The position numbers and the translations under genes are program-made. From contig JAFIFY010000184.1 in the NCBI GenBank assembly GCA_020831765.1, positions 26,947 through 90,946 on the forward strand: a stretch of 64,000 bases of DNA, written 5' to 3'. The DNA is from Phycisphaeraceae bacterium. GTDB taxonomy: Bacteria > Planctomycetota > Phycisphaerae > Phycisphaerales > Phycisphaeraceae. Shown here piece by piece: positions 1 to 9,100 of this stretch (within the stretch, counting starts at the first letter, position 1; each line of letters opens with the position of its first letter). The notes beneath the pieces are model-generated. The model was not told the DNA's origin. It saw only the letters and a list, made by a program, of their open reading frames with translations, and searched no databases.

Positions 1-82
1 TCCATGCCACGCTGGCTAGGGAGCTTAAGCCTTCGGGTTGATGGAAACACTGAAAAAAATGGGCGGATCGCATCGCATGCTG

Positions 83-111
83 TTGACTTTGGAGGCACGA
101 TTGGTTAGGTT
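83..111 (+). promoter_or_regulatory. Candidate dnaA promoter
   Basis: A TTGACT -35 (83-88), a 17-nt spacer and TAGGTT (106-111) fit a sigma70-type promoter. The predicted start near 118 would give dnaA a leader of about 127 nt. Confidence 0.4.
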
Positions 112-182
112 ATTCTGTTGCATTTTCGGTTCGCATGAGGAGTTGGCGAGCCGGGTGAATCGGGTCTTTTTTTGATCGTCGC

Positions 183-201
183 CCCATCGTGAATCGATGG
201 G
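183..201 (+). promoter_or_regulatory. Leader hairpin in front of dnaA
   Basis: CCCATCG and CGATGGG form a perfect 7-bp stem with a 5-nt loop, followed by the palindrome GTTTAAAC. It lies 43 nt before the preferred dnaA ATG (245). The upstream in-frame ATG at 197 falls inside the right arm. A T7 run precedes it (167-173). It could modulate dnaA translation or be chance. Confidence 0.35.
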
Positions 202-244
202 TTTAAACGTGGTGATGCTCCATCACGCTGGATGTGTTTATTCA

Positions 245-1783
245 ATGAGCAGGCTTGAACCTTCAGTCTGGAACGGCATGATGGACCACCTGCGGCAGAG
301 CCATCCGTCCCTTTGCCGGCAATGGTTCGAGAGTCTGGTCCCACTTCAGTTGGAATCGGGCCAACTTCGCATTCAGGCCGAGTCGGAGATTCAACAGCAG
401 TATCTTCAGAACCGCTGTGTCGAACAGTTTCGCGAGGCGGCGCAGGCGGCCACCGGCAAACTTGTTTCCGTTCGCTTCGTCATTCCGTCGGAGATCGAGA
501 TTCCGATTCAAACCCGCGATGAAGATGCGCCGGTGGAATCCGACGATGAAGATCCATCGAGCCCAGTCAGCTATGGCGGGCACGCCTCGGCGAAGATTGG
601 CCTTGCCGAGGTCGACGTGCGCTCCGCCAAGTCGGGCGTGAGAACATCATCGTCCCATGCCGAAGCTGATGGTCGCCTCCCGGCCAAGCCCGTGAGAACC
701 CGGGGAAGGCTGGTCAGCAGCGATCCGCTCTTTCCCGAAGATCCGCACGCGGATCAGGTCACGCTCGATCCTGATCAGTCGTTCGACACGTTCGTCACCG
801 GTCCGAGCAATCGTCTGGCGCATGCCGCCTGCCTGGCGGTGGCCAACAAGCCGGGCATGGCTTACAACCCGCTCTTCATCCACGGCGGGGTGGGGCTGGG
901 CAAGACGCATCTGCTTCACGCGATCTGTCAGCACATTCTCAACACGTTCGGCGATATCCAGATATGTTATCTGTCGTGCGAAACGTTCATGAGCCAGTAC
1001 ATCGAGTGTGTGCAACGGGGACTCATGAACCAGTTCCGCAATCGATATCGCCACATCGATGTGCTGGTCATTGATGATGTTCATTTTCTGGCCAAACGTG
1101 AGAGCTCGCAGGAGGAGTTCTTCCATACGTTCAACGCGCTCTACCAGGCGCGCAAGCAGATCATCCTGTCCAGTGATTCAGCGCCCTCGGAGATTCCGGA
1201 GCTCGAAGAGCGGCTGGTCAGCCGCTTTCAGTGGGGCCTGGTCGACCAGGTGGGACGCCCGACGTTCGAGATGCGCGTGGCGATCATCAAGTCCAAGGCG
1301 AAGCTGCGCGGGCTCTCCCTGCCTGATGATGTGGTTGATCTGATCGCCACGCAGGTTGATTCGCACGTCCGCGCTTTGGAGGGGGCGATAACCAGTCTTC
1401 AGAACGTCGCTGCCTGCCGTCAGCAAAAGATCGATCTGGAATTGGCCCGCGAAGCGATCGGCCAGCATGTCGGCCCGGCGCGTAAGGGGCAGGTGACCCT
1501 GCAACGCATCATCGAAGTGGTCACCGAGTTCTACGATGTCCGCCTGGCCGATCTTCAGAGCCGGCGAAAGCACATGTCGGTTACTGAACCCAGACAGGTC
1601 TGTATGTTCCTGGCGCGGAAGCTGACCCGATTCAGCCTTCAGGAGATCGGCGGTTATTTCGGCGGCCGCGATCACACCACGGTCATGCATTCGATCCGGA
1701 AAGTTGAAGAGCGATTGACCGCGGATGAGGGCTTCACATGGCAGATCGAACAGATGGAAGGCAAGCTCGCCGCGCCGGCCTGA
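245..1783 (+). CDS. dnaA: Chromosomal replication initiator protein DnaA
   Basis: This is the AAA+ ATPase that binds and opens the replication origin. The N-terminal ~75 residues resemble domain I, followed by a variable acidic/Ser-rich linker. The ATPase core has Walker A GGVGLGKTH near residues 214-222 and Walker B VLVIDDVHF near 273-281. The C-terminal DNA-binding domain carries the GGRDHTTVMHSI signature. At 512 aa it is longer than the usual ~450-470, mainly because of the linker. ATG 245 (MSRLEPSVW) matches the usual DnaA N-terminus; ATG 197 would add 16 residues and sits in a hairpin. Neither has a good ribosome binding site. dnaN is not adjacent and I see no cluster of DnaA boxes, so oriC is not demonstrated here. 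Confidence 0.96.
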   Translation: MSRLEPSVWNGMMDHLRQSHPSLCRQWFESLVPLQLESGQLRIQAESEIQQQYLQNRCVEQFREAAQAATGKLVSVRFVIPSEIEIPIQTRDEDAPVESDDEDPSSPVSYGGHASAKIGLAEVDVRSAKSGVRTSSSHAEADGRLPAKPVRTRGRLVSSDPLFPEDPHADQVTLDPDQSFDTFVTGPSNRLAHAACLAVANKPGMAYNPLFIHGGVGLGKTHLLHAICQHILNTFGDIQICYLSCETFMSQYIECVQRGLMNQFRNRYRHIDVLVIDDVHFLAKRESSQEEFFHTFNALYQARKQIILSSDSAPSEIPELEERLVSRFQWGLVDQVGRPTFEMRVAIIKSKAKLRGLSLPDDVVDLIATQVDSHVRALEGAITSLQNVAACRQQKIDLELAREAIGQHVGPARKGQVTLQRIIEVVTEFYDVRLADLQSRRKHMSVTEPRQVCMFLARKLTRFSLQEIGGYFGGRDHTTVMHSIRKVEERLTADEGFTWQIEQMEGKLAAPA

Positions 1784-1790
1784 TGGCCGA

Positions 1791-1818
1791 TCACGTTTCC
1801 TCGGTCACGTTTCCTCGG
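1791..1818. repeat. 14-bp perfect tandem duplication at the dnaA/udg junction
   Basis: TCACGTTTCCTCGG occurs twice back to back (1791-1804 and 1805-1818). The second copy is the 3' end of udg including its stop codon; the first repeats those last codons beyond the stop. It looks like a recent slippage duplication. Confidence 0.9.
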
Positions 1819-2551
1819 CAAGGGATCGAGCGATTTCAAAGACCTTGATCAGCATTTCCATCGTAAGACGGCCGGTGAACGTGTTCTGCTGACTGGGGTG
1901 ATAGCTGCACAGGATGATGCGCGGCCGTCCGGCACCGGGATCTACTGATGCCGTATGAGCCGGATCGATTCGCGCGCCATGTTTGAACGCCCCGTTCCCG
2001 CCGTTCATTTTCCAGCCGCGCCGGGCGTAGGCCCCGAGCGTTGCGGCCAGGGCCAGCCTGCCCAGGCACAGGGTCACTTTCCACCGGGGCAAATGACCCA
2101 TCAGGTCATCCAGCCACGGGGCGCAGGCGGCGATCTCCTCGGTTGTGGGTTTATTCTGAGGCGGGGCACAGTGGACCGCGGCGGTAATCACCGCCGCGCG
2201 AAGCTCCAGCCCGTCACCGGGCCAAGTGGATTCGGGCAGCGTACACCATCCGGTCTGGAACATTGCACGATAGAGAAAATCACCGCTGCGATCGCCAGTG
2301 AACATTCGGCCGGTGCGGTTGGCACCATGTGCGCCCGGCGCAAGGCCGACGATCAGCAGTGTGGCATCGGCGGGACGGCTTTCCGGCAGAAAGTGCGGAA
2401 CTGGACGGCCGTGGTAGTTTTGATCGGCATAGGCCCGTCGCCTCGTTTGGGCGACTTTGCGGCAGTATTCGACCAGCCTTGGACATCGCCGACACGCCGG
2501 CAGTTGCGCGTTGGCTTTTCTGAGGGCTTGATCGATGCTTCGGCCGGCCAT
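1805..2551 (-). CDS. Uracil-DNA glycosylase, family 5 (UdgB-like, Fe-S)
   Basis: This repair enzyme should remove uracil and some other deaminated bases from DNA. The motif GLAPGAHGANRTGRMFTGD (residues 69-87) and the C-terminal SYHPSQQNTFTGRLT are typical of family 4/5 glycosylases of the Thermus UDGb type. Cys20, Cys23, Cys128 and Cys143 fit the four ligands of the [4Fe-4S] cluster of this group. Length (248 aa) is normal. It lies 30 nt downstream of leuB on the same strand, so co-transcription is possible, and it converges on dnaA. Its last codons are duplicated just past the stop. Family 5 rather than family 4 is inferred from the GLAPGAHGANRTGR form of motif 1. Confidence 0.88.
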   Translation of the reverse strand: MAGRSIDQALRKANAQLPACRRCPRLVEYCRKVAQTRRRAYADQNYHGRPVPHFLPESRPADATLLIVGLAPGAHGANRTGRMFTGDRSGDFLYRAMFQTGWCTLPESTWPGDGLELRAAVITAAVHCAPPQNKPTTEEIAACAPWLDDLMGHLPRWKVTLCLGRLALAATLGAYARRGWKMNGGNGAFKHGARIDPAHTASVDPGAGRPRIILCSYHPSQQNTFTGRLTMEMLIKVFEIARSLAEET

Positions 2552-2581
2552 ATCGAGCTTGCCGCGTGCGTGGAGCGATGA

Positions 2582-3661
2582 CTACAACTGGCCGCAGACC
2601 AGATCGCCGACCTCGGAAGTGGAGTGACCCATCCGGCCGGCGCTCATGCTCTTGAGCTGTGGTGTGGTCTTCTTGATGGCTTCCTCGACCCTGCGGCCGG
2701 CCTGGACCTGCCCGCTGTGCTCCAGCAGCATGGCCAGCGCGCCGATGGCCGCCAGGGGGTTGATGACGCCCTTGCCGGTGTACTTGGGCGCGCTGCCGCC
2801 GATCGGCTCGTACATGCTCGTGCCGCCGGGATCGGGGTTGAGGTTCCCGCCCGCCGCGATGCCCATGCCGCCCTGGATCATCGCGCCCAGGTCGGTGATG
2901 ATATCGCCGAACATGTTGGGCACCACAATCGTGTCGTAGAACTCCGGATTTTTCACGAACCACATGCATGCGGCATCAATGTGGTTGTAGTCGCGCTCGA
3001 TGTCTGGATAGTCCGCCTGGCCGATCTCCTCGAATGCGCGGAACCAGGTATCGCCGCAGAAGGTTAGCACGTTGGTCTTGTGAACCAGCGTCAACCTGCC
3101 CCGTCCCCGCCCCTCGGCCTTCTTGCGGCGGCAGAATTCAAAGGCATAGCGAAGGCAACGCTCAGCGCCGAATCGGGTGGCGATCATCTCCTGGGTGGAA
3201 ACTTCCTGGGCCGTCCCCATCCGCATGATGCCGCCATTGCCGCAATACAGGTCTTCGGTATTCTCCCGAATCACATCGAAATCGATGTCTTCCGGACCTT
3301 TATCCTTCAAGGGGCACTCGACGCCGGGATAGAGCTTGACCGGTCGCAGATTGATGTACTGATCCAGGGCGAAGCGAAGGCGCAGCAGGAGGCCCTTTTC
3401 CAGGATGCCGGGCTTGACCCCAGGATGACCCACAGCGCCAAGCAGAATGGCATCGAAATTCGAGCGAAGGTTATCGATGTCGGACTGCTCGATAATATAG
3501 CCCGAGGCAAGGTACCGATCGCCGCCGAAATCAAACGACTCGGTGGAGTAGGTGAACCCCTCGATTTTAGATACCGCTTCCAGCACCTTCAGGGCTTCGT
3601 TGACGACCTCGGGGCCGGTGCCATCACCGGGAAGCACCGCGATACGCATGGATTTGCTCAT
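2582..3661 (-). CDS. leuB: 3-isopropylmalate dehydrogenase (isocitrate/isopropylmalate dehydrogenase family)
   Basis: Catalyses NAD-dependent oxidative decarboxylation of 3-isopropylmalate in leucine synthesis. The N-terminus has the family start (IAVLPGDGTGPEVVNEAL). The segment around GLLLRLRFALDQYINLRP carries the Arg residues and spacing expected for IPMDH substrate binding. The NMFGDIITDLGAMIQGG block carries the metal-binding Asp residues. EPIGGSAPKYTGKGVINP replaces the commoner EPVHGSAP form, a variant of the NAD-binding loop. Length (359 aa) is normal. A related hydroxyacid dehydrogenase such as tartrate dehydrogenase is possible, but LeuB is the better fit. No other leu gene is in the window. 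Confidence 0.85.
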   Translation of the reverse strand: MSKSMRIAVLPGDGTGPEVVNEALKVLEAVSKIEGFTYSTESFDFGGDRYLASGYIIEQSDIDNLRSNFDAILLGAVGHPGVKPGILEKGLLLRLRFALDQYINLRPVKLYPGVECPLKDKGPEDIDFDVIRENTEDLYCGNGGIMRMGTAQEVSTQEMIATRFGAERCLRYAFEFCRRKKAEGRGRGRLTLVHKTNVLTFCGDTWFRAFEEIGQADYPDIERDYNHIDAACMWFVKNPEFYDTIVVPNMFGDIITDLGAMIQGGMGIAAGGNLNPDPGGTSMYEPIGGSAPKYTGKGVINPLAAIGALAMLLEHSGQVQAGRRVEEAIKKTTPQLKSMSAGRMGHSTSEVGDLVCGQL

Positions 3662-3785
3662 GAAACTCGAACCTCGTATTTCCTGGGTGTTGGGGGGTGA
3701 GACGATCGAAAACGGGGATATTACCGTAAGCGGGGGGACCTCGCGCCCGTGGCGGTCGCCGGTCCCGGGGGCCGGGCCACGGGTG

Positions 3786-5300
3786 TCACGATTGATCTCG
3801 GCCGGTCCGGGGGCGGGGACTGACGACTCGAAACGCCTTTTCGAGCCATTGGGTCATGCCGGCGTAAACCAGCGTGGCCATGGTCAGGACGATTCGGTTG
3901 GTCGCCTGACGGCCATCCCGGGGAATTCGGGGCAGGAAAATCGCCAGAGCCAGAAGCCGGAGGGCGACGCTGCCCAGGAGCAGCACCATGTACGGGCTGA
4001 ACTGAACGACTCCCAGCGAGGCATCGAGATCATGAATCCACTGGGCCTCATGAAGCTGGAAGGCGATCTGTCCGGCCAGAAGCCCCGCGGTCACGGCAGC
4101 ACTGGCGTTCAGGACATTGAAGGCGGTCAGGTAGACGCCCCCGGAGCCGGTCGAGCTTCGCTCCGAGGCTCCCTTGTGCGTCTTGCGGGTTTGCGCAAAG
4201 CCGAACATCATCTGCAGGATGGCCAAGTCCACACCACTCCAGAAAAGCTGACCCAACAGCCCGCAGAGGATGCCCAGCCACCAGAGCGACGGGTGAACCA
4301 GAAACCAGAGGAACGTGACCAGCGTGCCGCCGAGGACCGAGACCAGCAGCGTCGCCTTGCGACCGAACCGGTCCAGGCTCTTTCCCCAGATCGGCCCCAT
4401 GACGATGACGGCGACGATGGGCGCGGCTTGAAGCATGAGCGTAATCTTCCATGCCTCAAGGTGTAGCCAGCGAATGCAGTGTTGCCACAGAAAGGGCCCC
4501 AGCACCGCCGTACCGGCCGTGACCAGCATGGCAAAGCCTACGGCGATCCGGAAATTCCGATCCGTCAACGGTGTGAAGAGCGTGCGGAGGGCCGGCGGGT
4601 GTGCCGGGGCGGGACGGGGAGCTTCAGGCACCCTGAAGAACAGCAGCATCTCGACCGCGCCGATCAGCGAACAAACCGTGAAGATGATCGCCAACGCACG
4701 GAGCAACGGTTCGGCCTGTTCGGCGGCATCGGTCGTCGGCAGGCTCAAGGCGATCACCGCGCTCATCGCCAACATGACCACATGGAATAACTGGAACCGC
4801 TTGCCAAAATAAAGGCCCCGCTTGCGTGGCGGCACCAGGTCCGCCATCCAACTCTGCCAGAAATATCCGCATATTGATCCGGTGGCATGCGAAAGGGCGA
4901 TCAGCACCATCACGAGGACAACGGCTTCGGCGGAAGGCCCCATCCAATACGGGATGATGCCGATTGGAACCCAGAGCAGGCGGTGCAAGAACCCGGTGGC
5001 CACGACCACGGTTCTTCTTCGAACTCCCCGGGCCAGCCAGAACGAAGCGGGAATCTGCAGGAGAACCACCGCCGCCGGCAATGCCGCGATCACCCCGAAC
5101 GAGCGGTCGTCCATGCCGATGGCCGCGCACAGGAGAGGAACGCAGCCGAACAACAGCGCGGAAAAGAAAACCCCGGCCGGTATCACGGACACCGTCAGAT
5201 TGAACAGCCCACGTCGCAGCTCCGGTCCACGAACGCGTTCCACGCGAAGAGAGTCAGCTTGGCCGGACGGATGGGTCACGTCGGGTCTCGGGCTCGGCAA
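3786..5300 (-). CDS. MFS permease, substrate unknown
   Basis: A polytopic inner-membrane protein (504 aa) with about 12 hydrophobic segments, in the layout of the major facilitator superfamily. The loop after TM2 reads LARGVRRRTVVVATG and the mid-protein segment GKSLDRFGRKATLLVSVLGG is the typical cytoplasmic MFS loop. It lacks a diagnostic substrate signature. The first codon at 5300 is TTG without an obvious Shine-Dalgarno; GTG 5279 is an alternative, and the first ~30 residues are not conserved-looking. A second MFS gene at 40339 has similar architecture but is not a close copy. It follows leuB after a 124-nt gap and may be independently transcribed. Confidence 0.8.
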   Translation of the reverse strand: MPSPRPDVTHPSGQADSLRVERVRGPELRRGLFNLTVSVIPAGVFFSALLFGCVPLLCAAIGMDDRSFGVIAALPAAVVLLQIPASFWLARGVRRRTVVVATGFLHRLLWVPIGIIPYWMGPSAEAVVLVMVLIALSHATGSICGYFWQSWMADLVPPRKRGLYFGKRFQLFHVVMLAMSAVIALSLPTTDAAEQAEPLLRALAIIFTVCSLIGAVEMLLFFRVPEAPRPAPAHPPALRTLFTPLTDRNFRIAVGFAMLVTAGTAVLGPFLWQHCIRWLHLEAWKITLMLQAAPIVAVIVMGPIWGKSLDRFGRKATLLVSVLGGTLVTFLWFLVHPSLWWLGILCGLLGQLFWSGVDLAILQMMFGFAQTRKTHKGASERSSTGSGGVYLTAFNVLNASAAVTAGLLAGQIAFQLHEAQWIHDLDASLGVVQFSPYMVLLLGSVALRLLALAIFLPRIPRDGRQATNRIVLTMATLVYAGMTQWLEKAFRVVSPRPRTGRDQS

Positions 5301-5600
5301 CGACCGGGCGGGGAAAGTCGAGAATCTACCCGCGCGACCAAGCGATGCAACCCCGGCTCACTCGGATCGGCGCCGCCCAAAGTCCGCCCAAAGATTGGGA
5401 CAGCCCGGCCAACGCGACCGCCCCGGCATTGCCGGCCATTGTGATTGAAGCCCGCCCAGGATAAGGTCCGATATTCTCAAAGAAGGGTCGGCCGCGATTC
5501 GTGATGTGGCCGGAGTTCATCCCTTGGGGCCGGCGGTTGGTAAGATGGGGACCGCTTGAAACAGTACTCGGTGATGGAACGCCGAGTCTCCGGAGTCGCG

Positions 5601-6134
5601 ATGGATCGCTTCTTCTCAACCTTGGCATCATGGCTTTTCCTGGTCAGCGGCATTGCGCTGATCGGCGGTGTTGCGCTGATGGGGCCTCAACAGGAACTCC
5701 GCGAGCTTTCCTACCAGCGTGATGTGGCGGTTCGTGACGCCAAGGTTCCGCTGCGGCAACGCCAGGCCATGGAGCAACTGCTCGAAGGGCTTTATCAGTT
5801 TGATGTGGTCGTGCTCGAGTCCCTGGCGATCAGCTATCGCAACCAGCGTCGAATCGGTGTTGAATTGATCGATGACCCGGTTGAGTGGCGGGGAGACAAT
5901 GATGGCGGGTACCGCATCAGCGGCGATGAGCCCTCGCCGATCCGCGCCTGGGCGGACCAGATCAGTATTGCCGACCTCCCGGATATCGAACCGGCACGAC
6001 CAACCGAATCGCGATGGGAACGATTGAGCACGGGTTCGAATCGGTACGCCATCCTGGCGCTGGGAGTGATCTGCCTGATGATCGGCATCATCCCGCCGCG
6101 CGATACGACAGGTTCTGATGCTGCTGACGCTTGA
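5601..6134 (+). CDS. Small membrane protein of unknown function, two TM segments
   Basis: I do not recognise a family. The product (177 aa) begins with a hydrophobic segment (FFSTLASWLFLVSGIALIGG). About 110 extracytoplasmic residues follow, including a charged helical stretch (RELSYQRDVAVRDAKVPLRQ), and then a second TM (YAILALGVICLMIGIIPP) just before the C-terminus. ATG 5601 is chosen because CGGAG lies 5 nt upstream; TTG 5556 and ATG 5574 are in-frame alternatives without good sites. It converges on the alpha-2-macroglobulin gene with 40 nt between the stops. The N-terminal part resembles the short anchored coiled coils of planctomycete envelope proteins, but that is only impression. Confidence 0.65.
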   Translation: MDRFFSTLASWLFLVSGIALIGGVALMGPQQELRELSYQRDVAVRDAKVPLRQRQAMEQLLEGLYQFDVVVLESLAISYRNQRRIGVELIDDPVEWRGDNDGGYRISGDEPSPIRAWADQISIADLPDIEPARPTESRWERLSTGSNRYAILALGVICLMIGIIPPRDTTGSDAADA

Positions 6135-6174
6135 GATTGCAGCGCCCAGCCATCCAGGCACGGGCCATCCGAAA

Positions 6175-9100
6175 TCACCGTTCAACGAAAATCTCACCGC
6201 CGCCATTGATGCTTCGAGTAGCCGGGGCGTACATGGCCGAAGCCTCGATGGGCGGGAGCGTAAACCGGCCCTCGGTCGTGACCCGCAGTGGATACCGGAA
6301 CGTGCGGACGTTTCGCCCGACCGTGGTGAACAGCACCACCCGATCATCCAGAAACTCGACGCGATCGGCGGTCGGCGCGTTGGCCCGGGCCGCCTCGGCT
6401 GAGGTCATGAGTCGAGGGTTCTCCACTTCCACCCCGCCGGGAAGCACATCCACGATCGCCACGTTCTGGATCGCTTCGCCGCGATCCACATCCGTGGCGT
6501 TGATCGAAACCTCGACGATGATCAGATCGCCGACCGCCAGGGTGACCGGATCGATGGCATTGCCTTCCCGGTCCAGCCATCTTCGAATCACGCGGAGTCC
6601 CTGGTCCACCTCCTCGGATCGACCATCGGCGGGGATGCCCTCACGCACCACGTTCAGATACATGCTTCCCTGGACACGGGCTTCGATGTCCAACGGCTGG
6701 TCGAAGCGCTGGCGACGAATGGTGAATGGTCCCTCATCGACGATTTCGCGCAGGATTTCCCGCCTGACACCCTCCCAGACCATCACCTCGCAGTTGCCCT
6801 GTTCATCGTCGTCCCGCTCCAGATAGGCGTGAATTCCCTGGATCAGCGATGCCTGTTCAAGAGTGCTCATCCACGGATGGGTCCGGGCGAGATCGAGCAG
6901 ATTCTGGGCAAGCTCGATGGTTCGGGGCGCCTTGGGCTGCATGGCTGCCATCAGTTCAAGCTGCTGGCCTCGCTCGACGATCGAGGAAGTCAACCGTCCG
7001 ACATGGGTTGTGCGAGCCGGATCGACTCGGTCGAGCTGGTCAAGGACAGCCCGGGCCTGGTCACGGCGGCCGGTTCGATACCAGGCATGGGCCAGATCAA
7101 GCCTTGCCGCGCGATCCAGATGTTCGATCTGATCGGTCAATCGGGCCATCCATCCCATTGAAGGGCGCCCAAGTCCGGCCAGCGCGCGGCAGATCAATGC
7201 CTGGATGCCAGGGTCCATCCGCCGACTCTGGATGGCGTTGAGTTCAGCTTCAAGGTACTCGGCCAGACGCTCGCGCATGCGGGGATCGACCCGGACTCCG
7301 GCTTGGCCAGCCCGCACGAGCACCTCGGCCGTATAAGCCGAGACCCAGGGATCCGGTCGTGAATCGCCCGGCCAGTAGGCAATGCCACCATGGCGGGTCT
7401 GCATGCCCCAGAGGCGATCGATTCCCGCCTCGATCAAAGCCGAGACGGCCTCGGCCCGGCCATCGGCCTCCAGAAGCCGCGGCGCGGACATCATGGCCAG
7501 CAACTGGCTGGCGGTCTGCTCAGCGCAACCGTGCGGATAGGCGAGCAGTGAATCCAGCAGGGGAAGCAGATCGATGGTCGGTCGGCCGGAGATGCGCACC
7601 GTGATCCGCTCGGTTCCCGCCATCCAGCGTGCATCAGGCTCAAGCTGGAGGCGCTCGCCCGCTTCCATGCGGTGAGCGCTCACCACGGCCTGAAGCGGTG
7701 CCGCGGGCCGAATGGAAAGCTCGTGCTTATGCTCCAGCGAGAGTTCCGGTGCGTCTTCCACCGTGGCGATGATTCGCGATTCGGCCACACCGATGCTTTC
7801 CGCATGCGCTGCAAGGCCGACCAGAACCTGGGACTCGGCGGGAATGGTGATCCTTGCCTGCTCCGGATGTGCAAGGTCGATGCCCAGATGTTCGTTCGAC
7901 ATGATCCGAAGCCGAACGGTCATCGGCTTGTCGGTCGTGTTGAAGATGCGAATCGGAACAGAGAAGTGATCGCCGGGCGCAACAGCGCGGGGCCAGGCCA
8001 CTTCCATCATCAACGGCTGGGTGACGGTAAGCGGCTTCTGAGCCGAGCCGAATCGATCCTCATCGACGGCGACCGCCATGATGCGAAGGCGGCCCGTGTA
8101 GTCGGGCAGACTGAGTTTGGTATTGAGCACACCATCATCGCCCAGCGGAGCGGCCTTGAGCCAGATGATCGCCGGTTCCGGGCCACGGACGGACACCGGG
8201 CTCCTTCTCGCTGCCATTGACGCACTCTCTTCATCATCGCCGCCGATGCTCAGGGTCGTTGTTGGACGCTGATGGTCGGGCAGCAGATCACTGAACACAT
8301 CGGTCGAGATGACTTCCGCGCGCCTCGGCGCGAAGAAATGGCGAATCGGGTCCGGCGTGTTGTAGCCGGCGGCCAACAGAATGCCTTCATCCACCGCCCA
8401 GAGATGGATCATCGGAGGCCGGTCGAGGCGCGGCCAGCTATCCAGTCTCACCTGAACATCAACGTCCTGGCCGGGCCGAGCCTCGTCCGTCGCGGTGATG
8501 GTGGGGGTCAACCGATGACCCGAACGATCATATTCCATGCGGGCCATACCCAAGGCGCGGCGGGGGAGCCAAGCTTCGGATTCATGGTCCGCGCCGCGGA
8601 TCACCGTGGCGGCGAAGAATACGGTCGAACGGACCTCGGCCGGCACCCGCCATTGCAGGTTGACCGTGTTGGCGGACATTGCAATCACGCGATGATCAAT
8701 CACCCGATCGGTTTCCATCGTCAGCAGGAGGGTCCCGGCAAATGGGCTTTGCACATTGATCGTGACCAGATCGCCGGGTGAAGCCTCTTCGCGGTCCGGC
8801 ATGATCCGCAGGCGTTCGGGTCGCTCCGAGGGGAAGGCGTCAAAGTGCATCCCGTGGTCGGAAGCGAAAAAATCGGACTCCGTCACCGCCCCGGTCTCTG
8901 GCGAGGTGGCACGCAGGCGATACAGGCCCGGCTCCGGGCAGGAGAGGCTAAGGACGGAGGGTGCTCCATCCTCCGTGCCAGTGGCCAAATCCGACCACAC
9001 AGAAGAGATGCGCTCGACCGTCTGCCATTGCAGGTTCTGACCCCGTTGTTCCAAGACATATTCGCGTTCGAGTCGCAGCAATTCGAACCTGGTCTTCGCC

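Noticed and set aside
6030..6050. GGGTTCGAATCGG resembling a tRNA T-loop
   Set aside because: It lies inside the coding frame of the small membrane protein with no acceptor or anticodon stem around it.
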